Positions 53,281 to 61,952 of a DNA stretch of 64,000 nucleotides are shown here, piece by piece (position 1 is the first letter of the stretch; every line of letters begins with the position of its first letter). The translations under genes and the position numbers were made by a program. The DNA lies in assembly GCF_004681125.1 (NCBI RefSeq), contig NZ_SIHO01000001.1:1127149-1191148 (forward strand), read 5' to 3'. The notes under the pieces were generated by a model. The model was not told the DNA's origin, searched no databases, and saw only the letters and a list, made by a program, of their open reading frames with translations. Source of the stretch: Glacieibacterium arshaanense (lineage in GTDB: Bacteria; Pseudomonadota; Alphaproteobacteria; Sphingomonadales; Sphingomonadaceae).

Positions 53281-53366
53281 GCCTCCGGCGGGCAGGCCTG
53301 AGGCCTGCACCCGATTGAAGGGCGCACAACAATTGGGTGCAGGGGTCACCCCTGCACGCCGGAGGC
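53281..53366. repeat. Inverted repeat element, family A, copy A3
   Basis: GCCTCCGGCGGGCAGGCCTG and on to GCACCC at the left, GGGTGCAGGGG to GCCGGAGGC at the right (53335-53366). Twelve bases after the serine hydrolase stop and 10 bases before the next gene stop. It sits between two convergent genes, a position suited to bidirectional termination. Confidence 0.85.
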
Positions 53367-53375
53367 CCTGCTCTC

Positions 53376-53717
53376 TCAGACCTTGCGCAACTCGTCGGTC
53401 AGCGTCGCCAGCGCACCGACCACCGCATCGACCTTTTTGACCGTCGTGGCAATTTTGGCGGCGGCGGCACGGCCATCCTTGACTGCTTTATTGGCCGCCT
53501 TGGCATTGTTTAGCGCCGCATCAATGGCATCATTGTTGGCGTCGAGCTTGAGCCGCTTGGCGAGCGACCACATGCCGCTGATCCGCGCATAATTGGCATC
53601 GATGCGGTAGATCAGCTCGGGCTTGCCCTTCGCGGCGGTTATGTCGTCGTTATAGTTGTCGTCGGCGTCGATATACGCCTGATCATACTGGTCGAATTTT
53701 TCGTCCTTCGTCGACAT
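53376..53717 (-). CDS. Hypothetical cytoplasmic helical protein
   Basis: 113 residues, charged and alanine-rich, no signal or membrane segment. N-terminal DDNYNDDITAAKGKPELIY is acidic; the C-terminal half (NAKAANKAVKDGRAAAAKIA) is predicted helical. The gene is 12 bases downstream of the lipoprotein gene, so it is probably in one transcript with it. I do not recognise a family. Confidence 0.7.
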   Translation of the reverse strand: MSTKDEKFDQYDQAYIDADDNYNDDITAAKGKPELIYRIDANYARISGMWSLAKRLKLDANNDAIDAALNNAKAANKAVKDGRAAAAKIATTVKKVDAVVGALATLTDELRKV

Positions 53718-53729
53718 ACGCCACCCCCG

Positions 53730-54689
53730 TTATTTCGACCGGTTGTTGTACATCGCAGCCCAGCCCTCGGCCTCGCCCAGCGCGGCGATGACTTCGTCGA
53801 GTGTTACCGGCGCGCCCTTTTCGAACTCGACGTGCTGTTCGCGCAACGCCGCGAGCGCCTCGACATTCGCGGCATAAACTTTCGCGGCGGTCTGGCTGCG
53901 CACCCAGTCCTGATAATCGATCAGCGTCAGCGCGACCGCAGCAGCGCGCGGCGTCGACAGCGACGCCGGCGGTGCCAAGCCGAGCGGCGCCTGGAATTCA
54001 GTCACGAACGGCAGCGGATCGGCGTAACCGGTTGAAACCAGTGTCTTGATCAGGTTCTTGCGGACCCGCGCCAGCGTGTCGGCAATTTCCTGATCGGTCT
54101 TGGCCTCGCTGGCCAGCGCGTCGGCGAGACGCTGGTTGGCCTCACGGATCATCACGCTGCCATGGATCAGCCGCTCGGTCTGCGCATGTGCTGCACCGAC
54201 GCCGGCCGCCTTGGCGAGCACCTTGCCGGCAAAATCGAGTGGCACGGTCGCCGGCAGCGACACCGCCGCGGCAAACGCATTGACCGAGCCGAACAGCGAC
54301 CCGACCGCGGCTTCGAGCTCGCCCGGTGCGTCATATTTCGCCTCCGCCCCGAGCGCCTTATAGGCAGCGCCGAGAGCGTTGATGGCGCGGGCGCGCAGCT
54401 GGATGGTTTTCGCCAGCGCCTGGTCCTCGGCAAACTGCGCTTCCTGTTCGGGAATGATGACCGCGGGGTCGCACGCCGTCGCATCCGCGGCGCATTTGAC
54501 CGCGACTGAACGCACCAGTTGGCGCTGCAATTTGAGGCTGACGTCCGAGGATACGGTCTCAAAGGTCGACGCGGCGACCTCGGTGGTCTGCTGTCCAGCA
54601 TCGGCAAGCGACAACGCCGGCCCGCGCGGCACCGTCGCACAGGCGGACAGCAATGCGATTGTCACAATGGCCAGACCATGTCGCAGCAC
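53730..54689 (-). CDS. Hypothetical lipoprotein
   Basis: 319 residues. GTG 54689 starts a lipoprotein signal (LRHGLAIVTIALLSAC, lipobox LLSAC). The mature part is alanine-rich and helical with a long coiled-coil-like stretch (AEDQALAKTIQLRARAINAL, EIADTLARVRKNLIKTL). Sorting is probably to the outer membrane. No family recognised. Precedes the 113-residue gene in the same orientation. An open frame upstream of the GTG lacks a signal and was rejected. Confidence 0.75.
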   Translation of the reverse strand: MLRHGLAIVTIALLSACATVPRGPALSLADAGQQTTEVAASTFETVSSDVSLKLQRQLVRSVAVKCAADATACDPAVIIPEQEAQFAEDQALAKTIQLRARAINALGAAYKALGAEAKYDAPGELEAAVGSLFGSVNAFAAAVSLPATVPLDFAGKVLAKAAGVGAAHAQTERLIHGSVMIREANQRLADALASEAKTDQEIADTLARVRKNLIKTLVSTGYADPLPFVTEFQAPLGLAPPASLSTPRAAAVALTLIDYQDWVRSQTAAKVYAANVEALAALREQHVEFEKGAPVTLDEVIAALGEAEGWAAMYNNRSK

Positions 54690-54773
54690 GGTGTCCCCCC
54701 TTGCCTTCAACGCACCCGAATAGTCAGGATACGCCCTTTGCCGGGCAAGTCCAGCGGCCAGCAACCGGGTGGC

Positions 54774-56330
54774 TCAGAGCCCGGCGCGCGCCATCAGCGC
54801 CGCGGTCGAGTCATCGAAGGCGCCGCCGGATTCGATCTGGCCGGCCATTTCCTTGCCGAGTTCGACGCCCCATTGGTCGAACGGGTTGATGCCGAGCATC
54901 GTTGCGGCGGTGAAGGTGCGGTGTTCGTAGAAGGCCAGCAGCGCGCCCAGCGTCGCGGCGTCGAGCCTGTCGAGCAGCAGCGTTGCCGAGGGGCGGTTGC
55001 CGGGGAAGCTCTTGGCGGCGGCGAGCGCGGGATCGCCGCCCGACAGCGCCAACGCGGCATCGAAGCTGCGACCCTTCATCAGCGCGGCGCCCTGCGCGAA
55101 ACAGTTACCGAGTAGTTGGCGGTGGTGCGTCGGCGCGAGTTTGTCACCGGCTTCGATGACTGCGACGAATTCGGTGACGATGGGCTGCGTGCCCTGGTGC
55201 AGCAGCTGGAACACCGCATGCTGCGCGTCGGTGCCGGTACCGCCCCAGGTGACCGCGGCAGAGGCGCCGGCGAGCGGCGCGCCGTCGCGGGTGACGCGCT
55301 TGCCGTTGCTCTCCATTTCGAGCTGCTGGAGATAGGCGGGCAGCAGCGCGAGGCGCTGGTCATAGGCGAAGACGGCGCGTGTCGGGACGTTCTGGAAGGT
55401 GGCAGCCCAGACATCGAGCGCACCGGCGAGTGCCGGCAAATTGTCCGCGAGCGGTGTGTCGCGGAAATGCCGGTCAATGGCGGCGGCGCCGTCGAGCAAT
55501 GCCGCGAACGTCGCCCAGCCGCAGCGCAGCGCCAAGGGCAGGCCTACGGCGGACCACAGCGAATAGCGGCCGCCGACGGTTTCGGCGAACGGCAGGATGT
55601 TCTCGTCGGCGATGCCGTATGCGGCGGCACGTGCGGGCGCGGCGGTGACGGCGATGCAGCGCGACCTTGGTTCGGCGATGCCGCCCGCCGCCAGCCAGTC
55701 GAGTGCCGAAGCGGCGTTGGTCATCGTCTCCAGCGTCGTGAAGGTCTTCGACACCAGCACCAGCAGCGTCGACGCCGGATCGCACTGTGCCAGCACGCGT
55801 TGCAGCGCGACGCCGTCGATGTTGGCGACGACGTGGCAGGCGGGGCCGTCGCCGCTATCACCCAGCGCATCGAGCAGCAGTGCCGGGCCGAGTGCCGAGC
55901 CACCGATGCCGATGTGGACGATGTGGCGCACGTCCGACGCGCGGACGCGGTCGACCAACGTGCGCATTTTGGTTTGTCCCACGGCGGCGGCCGCGACATC
56001 ACGCGCCGCGCCGACGCCGCGTTCGGCCGTGTGCGTGGCCGCACGGCGCTCGCTGGGGTTGACGATCTCGCCGGCGAACAGTCGCGCTTTCCAGTCGTCG
56101 AGTTCGGCGGCGGCCGCCAGCTCGCCAAGCAGCGCCAGTGCGGGGGAATCGACCGCGAGCTTGGAAAAGTCGGCATAAAGCCCCGCGACATTGAGCGACA
56201 ATGCCTCCAGCCGGCCTTCGTGTTCGTCGAACATTTGCGTCAGCGGCGTCGCGGCCAGCCCCTCGGCGTGCCTTGCCAGCGCCGCTTTGGCGGCCTGCAG
56301 GAGGTCGGCGGTCGTTCGGGTCGCGGTCAT
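54774..56330 (-). CDS. pgi: Glucose-6-phosphate isomerase
   Basis: 518 residues. HIGIGGSALGPALLLDAL, LVLVSKTFTTLETMTNA and the late AYDQRLALLPAYLQQLEMES block with GGTGTDAQHA. Interconverts glucose-6-phosphate and fructose-6-phosphate. ATG 56330 (MTATRTTADLL) is used; ATG 56342 is in frame four codons upstream. Divergent from lepB. Confidence 0.96.
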   Translation of the reverse strand: MTATRTTADLLQAAKAALARHAEGLAATPLTQMFDEHEGRLEALSLNVAGLYADFSKLAVDSPALALLGELAAAAELDDWKARLFAGEIVNPSERRAATHTAERGVGAARDVAAAAVGQTKMRTLVDRVRASDVRHIVHIGIGGSALGPALLLDALGDSGDGPACHVVANIDGVALQRVLAQCDPASTLLVLVSKTFTTLETMTNAASALDWLAAGGIAEPRSRCIAVTAAPARAAAYGIADENILPFAETVGGRYSLWSAVGLPLALRCGWATFAALLDGAAAIDRHFRDTPLADNLPALAGALDVWAATFQNVPTRAVFAYDQRLALLPAYLQQLEMESNGKRVTRDGAPLAGASAAVTWGGTGTDAQHAVFQLLHQGTQPIVTEFVAVIEAGDKLAPTHHRQLLGNCFAQGAALMKGRSFDAALALSGGDPALAAAKSFPGNRPSATLLLDRLDAATLGALLAFYEHRTFTAATMLGINPFDQWGVELGKEMAGQIESGGAFDDSTAALMARAGL

Positions 56331-56493
56331 CAAGGGCTCCATCGCTCGGCCGGTGGTAGCATCAACCGGCGGGCGGCGTCACCCGCACTTGTCGCAGCGC
56401 CGCGTCGATTCCACGCGGATTGGCGGGGGCAAAACTTGACTTCGACCGCTGCAGCGCGTCATGCGGGCGTTGCATGATCCACGGACCCGCCCG

Positions 56494-57294
56494 ATGAACA
56501 AGCCGCGCCCGGCCGATGCCACGCTCTACCCGACGCCGGCCGATATCGAGAACGCCCGCGCGCGCCACGCACAGCGCGCCGAGGCGCTGCGCCTGCGGCT
56601 GGGCGGTGTCACCAAGGTCATCGGCGGTGCGCTGCTGCTGGCGCTGACGTTGCGCAGTCTGGTGTTCGAGCCGTTCACCATCACGTCGCCGTCAATGCAG
56701 CCCGGCTTGCTGGTCGGCGATTATCTGTTCGTCGCCAAATGGCCCTATGGCTACAGCCGCTATTCGCTGCCACTGGCGCTGCCGCTGTTTGAAGGCCGCA
56801 TTCCAGCGGGCCGGATGGCCAAGCGCGGCGATGTCGTGGTGTTCAAGGCGACTGCCGACAACCGCACCGACTTCATCAAGCGCGTCATCGGCCTGCCCGG
56901 CGATAGCGTTGCAGTGACGCACGGCCAACTGGTGCTCAACGGTGTCGCGGTGCCGCGCGTTGCCGAGCCGGCGAGCGCGACGCAGCACCGCTTCCGCGAA
57001 ACGCTGGCGGGCCGCAGCTATGTCGTGACGCACAGCGCCGCCGACACGCCGCTCGATGACTTCGGGCCGGTCGTGGTGCCGCCCGACCATTATTTCATGC
57101 TGGGCGACAACCGCGACAACAGCGCCGACAGCCGGCTGGCGCTGATCGACGGCGGCGTCGGCATGGTGCCTGCAGGCAACCTTGTCGGCCGCGCCGACCG
57201 GGTGTTCTTCTCGGTCGATGCCGCCAAGTTGCGGCAGTCGCCGGTGCATTGGGGCGCGGCCATCCGGACCGACCGCATCGGGGCGCAGTTTTGA
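56494..57294 (+). CDS. lepB: Signal peptidase I
   Basis: 266 residues. One N-terminal membrane helix VTKVIGGALLLALTLRSLVF, catalytic serine S67 in SPSMQPGLLVGD, catalytic lysine K129 in FIKRVIGLPGDSV and the GDNRDNSADSR box near the end. Removes signal peptides from exported proteins. ATG 56494 fits the family. Its stop overlaps the rnc start, beginning the lepB-rnc-era operon. Confidence 0.97.
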   Translation: MNKPRPADATLYPTPADIENARARHAQRAEALRLRLGGVTKVIGGALLLALTLRSLVFEPFTITSPSMQPGLLVGDYLFVAKWPYGYSRYSLPLALPLFEGRIPAGRMAKRGDVVVFKATADNRTDFIKRVIGLPGDSVAVTHGQLVLNGVAVPRVAEPASATQHRFRETLAGRSYVVTHSAADTPLDDFGPVVVPPDHYFMLGDNRDNSADSRLALIDGGVGMVPAGNLVGRADRVFFSVDAAKLRQSPVHWGAAIRTDRIGAQF

Positions 57295-58004
57295 GCCGGA
57301 CGCTGAAGCCTGCAACCGGTAACACCGACGACACGCTCGCCGCGTGGAGCCGCAGCGCGCTCGGCCATGACTTTGCCGATGCCAGCCTGCTACGCATCGC
57401 GCTGACCCATTCGAGCTTTCCTGGCGAAAGCTACGAACGGCTCGAGTTTCTCGGCGACCGCATCCTGGGTGCCATAGTCGCGTCGTGGCTGTTCAAGGAG
57501 TTCGGCGAAGTCGAGGGCAAGATGGCACGGCGCTTTGCAGCACTGGTCGATCGCGGCAGCTGCGCCGAAGTCGCGCGGCGCATCGATGTCGGCGCGCACC
57601 TGTTCATGGACCGCGCGGCGCGCAATGCGCATGTCGCGGCGTCCGAAAACGTGCTCGGCGACATGACCGAGGCGCTGATCGGCGCGCTGTATGTCGATGG
57701 CGGCTGGGCGGCGGCGGAAGCCTTTGTGCGCCGCCATTGGGAACCGATGGTCGATACCGCGACGCGCGCGCCCAAGGACCCCAAATCGGCGCTGCAGGAA
57801 TGGGCACAGGGCCAGGGGCTGCCGATCCCCACCTATACCGTCATGCGCCGCGAAGGTCCCGACCATGCGCCGCGCTTCCGTGTCGCGGTCAGCATCCGTG
57901 GCCGCGACCCCGTCGATGCCAGCGGCAGCAGCAAGCAAGAGGCCGAAAAGGCCGCCGCGGTGGCGATGCTCGCCGCGGTTAGTCAAGGAACACCCGCGCG
58001 ATGA
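57291..58004 (+). CDS. rnc: Ribonuclease III
   Basis: 237 residues. Signature ERLEFLGDRILGAIV, a second catalytic block DMTEALIGALYVDGG, and the C-terminal double-strand RNA-binding domain (DPKSALQEWAQGQGLPIPTY). Cleaves double-stranded RNA including rRNA precursors. Start TTG 57291 lies in a TTGA overlap with the lepB stop; an alternative upstream start would be inside lepB. The stop overlaps the era start. Confidence 0.96.
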   Translation: MSRTLKPATGNTDDTLAAWSRSALGHDFADASLLRIALTHSSFPGESYERLEFLGDRILGAIVASWLFKEFGEVEGKMARRFAALVDRGSCAEVARRIDVGAHLFMDRAARNAHVAASENVLGDMTEALIGALYVDGGWAAAEAFVRRHWEPMVDTATRAPKDPKSALQEWAQGQGLPIPTYTVMRREGPDHAPRFRVAVSIRGRDPVDASGSSKQEAEKAAAVAMLAAVSQGTPAR

Positions 58005-58900
58005 CCAACCAGCAACGTTGCGGCACGGTGGCCGTTGTCGGCGCGCCCAACGCCGGCAAGTCGACGCTCGTCAACGCGCTCGTCGGCCAGAAGGTCGCGA
58101 TCGTGTCGAACAAGGTGCAGACCACCCGCACACGGCTGATGGGCATTGCCGTCGAGGGTGACGCCCAGCTGCTGCTGATCGATACGCCGGGCATCTTTGC
58201 GCCGCGCCGCCGCCTCGACCGCGCGATGGTGCGTGCTGCCTGGGAGGGTGCCAGCGGCGCCGATGTCATCGCCTTTGTCGTTGACGCCAAGACCGGCTTC
58301 CGCACCGATGCAGCCGCCATTCTCGACGCGATGGCGACGCGCAAGGAGCCCAAGCTGCTGGTGCTCAACAAGGTCGACATCACCAACAAGGGCAAGTTGC
58401 TCGACCTCGCGACGCACGCCAATGGCATCGCGCAGTTCGAGGAAACCTTTTTCATCGCCGCCGAAACCGGCGACGGTGTCCCCGAACTCAAGGCGGCACT
58501 CGCTGCGAAACTGCCGCTGAGCCCGTGGCACTTCCCCGAAGACCAGGTCAGCGACGCCACCACCCGCCTGATGGCAGCCGAAATCACTCGCGAGCAGCTC
58601 TACCGCCAGCTCCACGCCGAGCTGCCCTATTCGGCGGCGGTCGAGACCGAGAAATGGGAAGACCGCAAGGACGGCTCGACGGTCATCCATCAGCAGATCC
58701 TGATCGAGCGCGACAGCCAGAAAGCCATCGTGCTCGGCAAGGGCGGCGCGCGGCTGAAGGAAATCGGCTCGGTCGCGCGCGGCGAAATCGCCACGCTGAC
58801 CGGCCGCAAGATCCATCTGTTCCTGCACGTCAAGGTCAAGCCCGACTGGTCCGAAGACCGCGATGTCTACAAGGGCATGGGGCTCGACTGGAGCGAGTGA
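58001..58900 (+). CDS. era: GTPase Era
   Basis: 299 residues. G1 loop GAPNAGKSTLVN (14-21), G3 DTPGIF, G4 NKVD and the C-terminal KH domain (KAIVLGKGGARLKEIGSVAR, HLFLHVKVKPDW). Couples ribosome assembly of the 30S subunit to the cell cycle. ATG 58001 overlaps rnc. Third gene of the lepB-rnc-era operon. Confidence 0.97.
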   Translation: MTNQQRCGTVAVVGAPNAGKSTLVNALVGQKVAIVSNKVQTTRTRLMGIAVEGDAQLLLIDTPGIFAPRRRLDRAMVRAAWEGASGADVIAFVVDAKTGFRTDAAAILDAMATRKEPKLLVLNKVDITNKGKLLDLATHANGIAQFEETFFIAAETGDGVPELKAALAAKLPLSPWHFPEDQVSDATTRLMAAEITREQLYRQLHAELPYSAAVETEKWEDRKDGSTVIHQQILIERDSQKAIVLGKGGARLKEIGSVARGEIATLTGRKIHLFLHVKVKPDWSEDRDVYKGMGLDWSE

Positions 58901-58993
58901 CGCAAGTGCCGCGCCGGCGGTGCGTATTTATCCCTAGTTAAATGCGCGCGCCGGCATGATAGTTTTATGAGAATTGGGTAACGGGAGACTCGC

Positions 58994-59443
58994 ATGTCAT
59001 TTTCAAACTTCGTTCGCGCCGGACTATGCGCACCGCTGATCGCCTTGTCGGTCCCGGCGTTGGCGCAGACCGCCGCGCAGGTTGCCGCGGCACCGAGCTT
59101 GCCGGGCGTCGGTCCGCAGGCGGGCGCCGCGCCGACGGCGCCGCCGATGACCCCGAACACCGATTTGCTCGGCACCAGCTGCGGCGAATTCGTGTCGATG
59201 CTCGCCGTCGCCAATCCGGGCACCAATCCGACGTCGGACCGCCAGAGCCAGGCAACGCGTGCGCAGCGCGACGTGTTCATGCTGGTCATCTGGACGCACG
59301 GCTATGTCACCGGCAAGTCGGGCGCCGACCTGTCGAAGGTTGCGCTGACGCAGGACTGGGTTTCCAAGAACACCGCGAAGCTGGCCAAAATCTGCAAGGC
59401 CAACCCGAACATTTCGACCTATCAGGCCGCGGGCAAGCTGTGA
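58994..59443 (+). CDS. HdeA-like exported protein
   Basis: 149 residues. Signal peptide (LCAPLIALSVPALA), a proline/alanine linker, then a globular part with two cysteines: TSCGEFVSMLA and LAKICKANPN, and a middle IWTHGYVTGKSG. The pattern fits the HdeA/HdeB-like acid-stress chaperone fold common in sphingomonads. Preceded by GGGAGA. Its stop shares bases with the start of the next gene. Confidence 0.75.
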   Translation: MSFSNFVRAGLCAPLIALSVPALAQTAAQVAAAPSLPGVGPQAGAAPTAPPMTPNTDLLGTSCGEFVSMLAVANPGTNPTSDRQSQATRAQRDVFMLVIWTHGYVTGKSGADLSKVALTQDWVSKNTAKLAKICKANPNISTYQAAGKL

Positions 59444-60183
59444 TGCGCGGCGCAGGACTTATGGCGGGCGTCGCGCTGGCGGCGCTGGTGATCGGCACGC
59501 CGGCGCTGGCACGCGGCGGTTTCGGCGGCGGCGGCGGCTTCCACGGCGGTGGCGGTGGATGGGGTGGCGGTGGCTACCACGGCGGCGACGGCTTCGGCGG
59601 TGACGATATGCACGGCGATTCCGGCTGGCACGACAGTGCCGGCGGTGCCGACTGGTACCACGGCGCCAACGGCGGCGACTATCGCCCGCCGCAGATGACC
59701 GACACCGGATACAAGCCCGGCGCCGCCTACGTCCCCGGCAATGAATATCATCCACCCGCCGCAGCCGTTGGCGGTGATGCCTATCATGCCGGCGGCGTTG
59801 CGGTCGGCGGCGACGCCTATCACCCGCCGGAGGCGGCAACCGGCTATCGCTATCCCGGCGCGGTTGATGGCTATCCGCATGGCTATTGGGGCTATGGTTA
59901 TCACCCCTATGCGGCGTGGGGCGCTGCGGGCGTCGTGACGGCGGCCGCCGTTGTCGGCATCGCCGCGGCCGACACCGCGACCTGGAACGCCGTCTATCCG
60001 TACGGGCCGCTGTTCGCCTATCCTTACGCCTATGGCTACACCGCACCGATGGTCTACACGATCAACTGCGGCGGCATCGGCCAGCCGATCTGCGCCACCC
60101 CAACGCAGATGTGGAGCCAGTCGTACGCCAATAGCGCGGCGGCGGGTGACGCCATCATGGCGGCGGCACTGGCAGCAAACTAG
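59443..60183 (+). CDS. Gly/Tyr/His-rich exported protein
   Basis: 246 residues. A signal peptide (LMAGVALAALVIGTPALA) precedes a glycine/histidine repeat (GGGGGFHGGGGGWGGGGYHG), a central histidine/tyrosine-rich part (NEYHPPAAAVGGDAYHAGG), a hydrophobic stretch AAWGAAGVVTAAAVVGIAAA and a C-terminal segment with two cysteines (TINCGGIGQPICATPT). The start overlaps the preceding stop (TGATG). A surface or metal-binding role is possible. Family not recognised. Confidence 0.7.
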   Translation: MRGAGLMAGVALAALVIGTPALARGGFGGGGGFHGGGGGWGGGGYHGGDGFGGDDMHGDSGWHDSAGGADWYHGANGGDYRPPQMTDTGYKPGAAYVPGNEYHPPAAAVGGDAYHAGGVAVGGDAYHPPEAATGYRYPGAVDGYPHGYWGYGYHPYAAWGAAGVVTAAAVVGIAAADTATWNAVYPYGPLFAYPYAYGYTAPMVYTINCGGIGQPICATPTQMWSQSYANSAAAGDAIMAAALAAN

Positions 60184-60236
60184 CGCCGGCGAACTAGCCC
60201 CCTGCCCTGACGCCGTGTTTGGCGTTAGGGTGGCGC

Positions 60237-60983
60237 ATGGATATCGAAGCCCCGGCGCTGGTCATCGGCGTGCTGCCGCACGGCGAGCACGGCGCGGTGG
60301 TGCGTTTTCTGACGCAGGAACACGGGCTGGTCGCGGGCTATGTACGTGGCGGCCGGTCGCGGCGGCTGCGGCCGGTGCTCGGCATTGGCAATGGCGTAGC
60401 GCTGCAACTGCACGCACGGCTCGACAGCCAGCTCGGCAGTGCCACCGCCGAGCTGGGTAGTTCGCGCGCCGGACTGGCGCTCGATGCGCTGGGCGCTGCC
60501 AGCCTTGAGTGGCTGACCAGCCTGACCGCGACATTGCTGACCGAAGGCGTGCCGCATCCGCCGCTGTACAGCGCGCTCGACGGATTGCTCGAAGCCATGT
60601 CGCTCGGCGTCGATCCGGCGCGCGCCATGGCGGCGCTGGCGCGCTACGAGCTCCTGCTGATGACCGAGCTCGGCTTCGGGCCTGACCTGTCGAACTGCGT
60701 CGTCACCGGCGCCACAACCGACCTCGCCTATGTCTCGCCGAAGTCGTCGCACGCCGTCAGCCGGGGGGCCGGCCTGCCCTATGCGTCGCGGCTGTTGCCA
60801 TTGCCGGCGTTGCTGCTCGGCACCGATGATGCGCCGTCATGGGATGATGTCGCGGCGGCGCTGCACACCACCGGTTATTTCCTCGAACGTGACATGCTGA
60901 CCGGGCGGCTGGCGGCGCTGCTGCCGGCACGCGCACGCCTGACAAGCCTCATCGCACGGCAGCAGGACGCTGCCGTGCGATGA
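60237..60983 (+). CDS. recO: DNA repair protein RecO
   Basis: 248 residues. The N-terminal OB-fold is visible in LVIGVLPHGEHGAVVRFLTQ and GYVRGGRSRRLRPVLGIGN; the helical C-terminal part follows. Mediates RecA loading in the RecFOR pathway. ATG 60237 fits the family. The zinc-type cysteine motif is reduced to one C (LSNCVVTGATTDL). Part of the lepB-rnc-era-recO region though two exported proteins intervene. Confidence 0.93.
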   Translation: MDIEAPALVIGVLPHGEHGAVVRFLTQEHGLVAGYVRGGRSRRLRPVLGIGNGVALQLHARLDSQLGSATAELGSSRAGLALDALGAASLEWLTSLTATLLTEGVPHPPLYSALDGLLEAMSLGVDPARAMAALARYELLLMTELGFGPDLSNCVVTGATTDLAYVSPKSSHAVSRGAGLPYASRLLPLPALLLGTDDAPSWDDVAAALHTTGYFLERDMLTGRLAALLPARARLTSLIARQQDAAVR

Positions 60984-61067
60984 AGGGCTTGGCGGCTGCG
61001 ACCGGCAGCGTCAGTCCAGAGGGCCTGAACCTCGCCGCCGGTGCGCCTCAATAGGCACGCTCGCGCC

Positions 61068-61472
61068 CTACCAGGCGCGGTAACGCGCCTCGAGCCATGT
61101 GCCGACACCGAGTGCCAGCAGCACCGGATAGGCCCAGAACACCTGCGCGGTCGCATAGGCCGCCGGCCAGATGGTCGAATCGACGATGCTGGCGAGGTGG
61201 ATCGACGTGCCGACGACCTGGAAAGCCGCCGCCCAGAGCGGCCAGAAGCGGTCGCTTTGCAGTGCCAACACCAGCAGATAGGCGAGCAGCATCAGATCGA
61301 TGATCAGGATGCCGGTTTCGGTCCCATAGAAGTGCCGTGTTTCAAAGACCCATGACGCCACCGCAGCCGACAGCAGCAGGACCGCAGTCCATTTTTCGCT
61401 GTTGCGCCCCTTCCAGAACGCAATGCCGCACGTGCCGAGCAGCATCGTCATGAATAATAGTTTGAGTAGCAT
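61068..61472 (-). CDS. Hypothetical four-helix membrane protein
   Basis: 134 residues. Four hydrophobic segments: KLLFMTMLLGTCGIAF, AVLLLSAAVASWVF, LIIDLMLLAYLLVLAL and TAQVFWAYPVLLALGVG. No family recognised. The gene is 55 bases downstream of the 117-residue protein, in the same direction, so it is probably in one transcript with it. Confidence 0.7.
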   Translation of the reverse strand: MLLKLLFMTMLLGTCGIAFWKGRNSEKWTAVLLLSAAVASWVFETRHFYGTETGILIIDLMLLAYLLVLALQSDRFWPLWAAAFQVVGTSIHLASIVDSTIWPAAYATAQVFWAYPVLLALGVGTWLEARYRAW

Positions 61473-61527
61473 TTGACTAACCTCCAGTCATATCGCCGCG
61501 CCACGTCTGGCGCGGAGACAAGCCGCA

Positions 61528-61881
61528 TCACGCAGCGCGTTCGACGGCCGCAAGGTGGCGCGGGGCTTCACCGGTGAGCAGCGGCTTGTCGACGAGGCCG
61601 CCGAAGTTGACGGCGCCGAGGCCCATCTGCTTCTGCGCGACGGTCAGCGCGTTGTGCGTGGCGACAATGCTGCTGCGGGCACGGACCAGCATCGAGCAGG
61701 TTTCAGCGGCTTCGACGAGCGCGTCCTGACCGATGTGTGCCGAAATGCCGGCGGCCTGGCGGATCGAGGGCATCAGGCCAGTCAGCGACGCGGTGGCGGC
61801 GATGGCGGCATCAATGGCGGCTTCGGCAGCGAAAAGCTGCTGGGCGACCTGTTCGGCGATGAGGCGGCGTTCCTTGAGCAT
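61528..61881 (-). CDS. Hypothetical helical protein
   Basis: 117 residues. Alanine-rich, no signal. Two helical hairpins are likely: AEQVAQQLFAAEAAIDAAIA and SIRQAAGISAHIGQDALVEA. It contains a single cysteine in ETCSMLV. ATG 61881 is 71 bases after the regulator gene stop. The three genes form a probable operon. Confidence 0.7.
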   Translation of the reverse strand: MLKERRLIAEQVAQQLFAAEAAIDAAIAATASLTGLMPSIRQAAGISAHIGQDALVEAAETCSMLVRARSSIVATHNALTVAQKQMGLGAVNFGGLVDKPLLTGEAPRHLAAVERAA

Positions 61882-61952
61882 GAGACAATATCCTTCCTTG
61901 CCGCAAAATTGCGGTTGGTTTCAGTGTTGACGGACGCGGAACGTCCGGGTTG

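Noticed and set aside
55116-56477. 453-residue plus-strand frame over pgi
   Set aside because: Antisense to pgi; composition typical of high-GC shadows.
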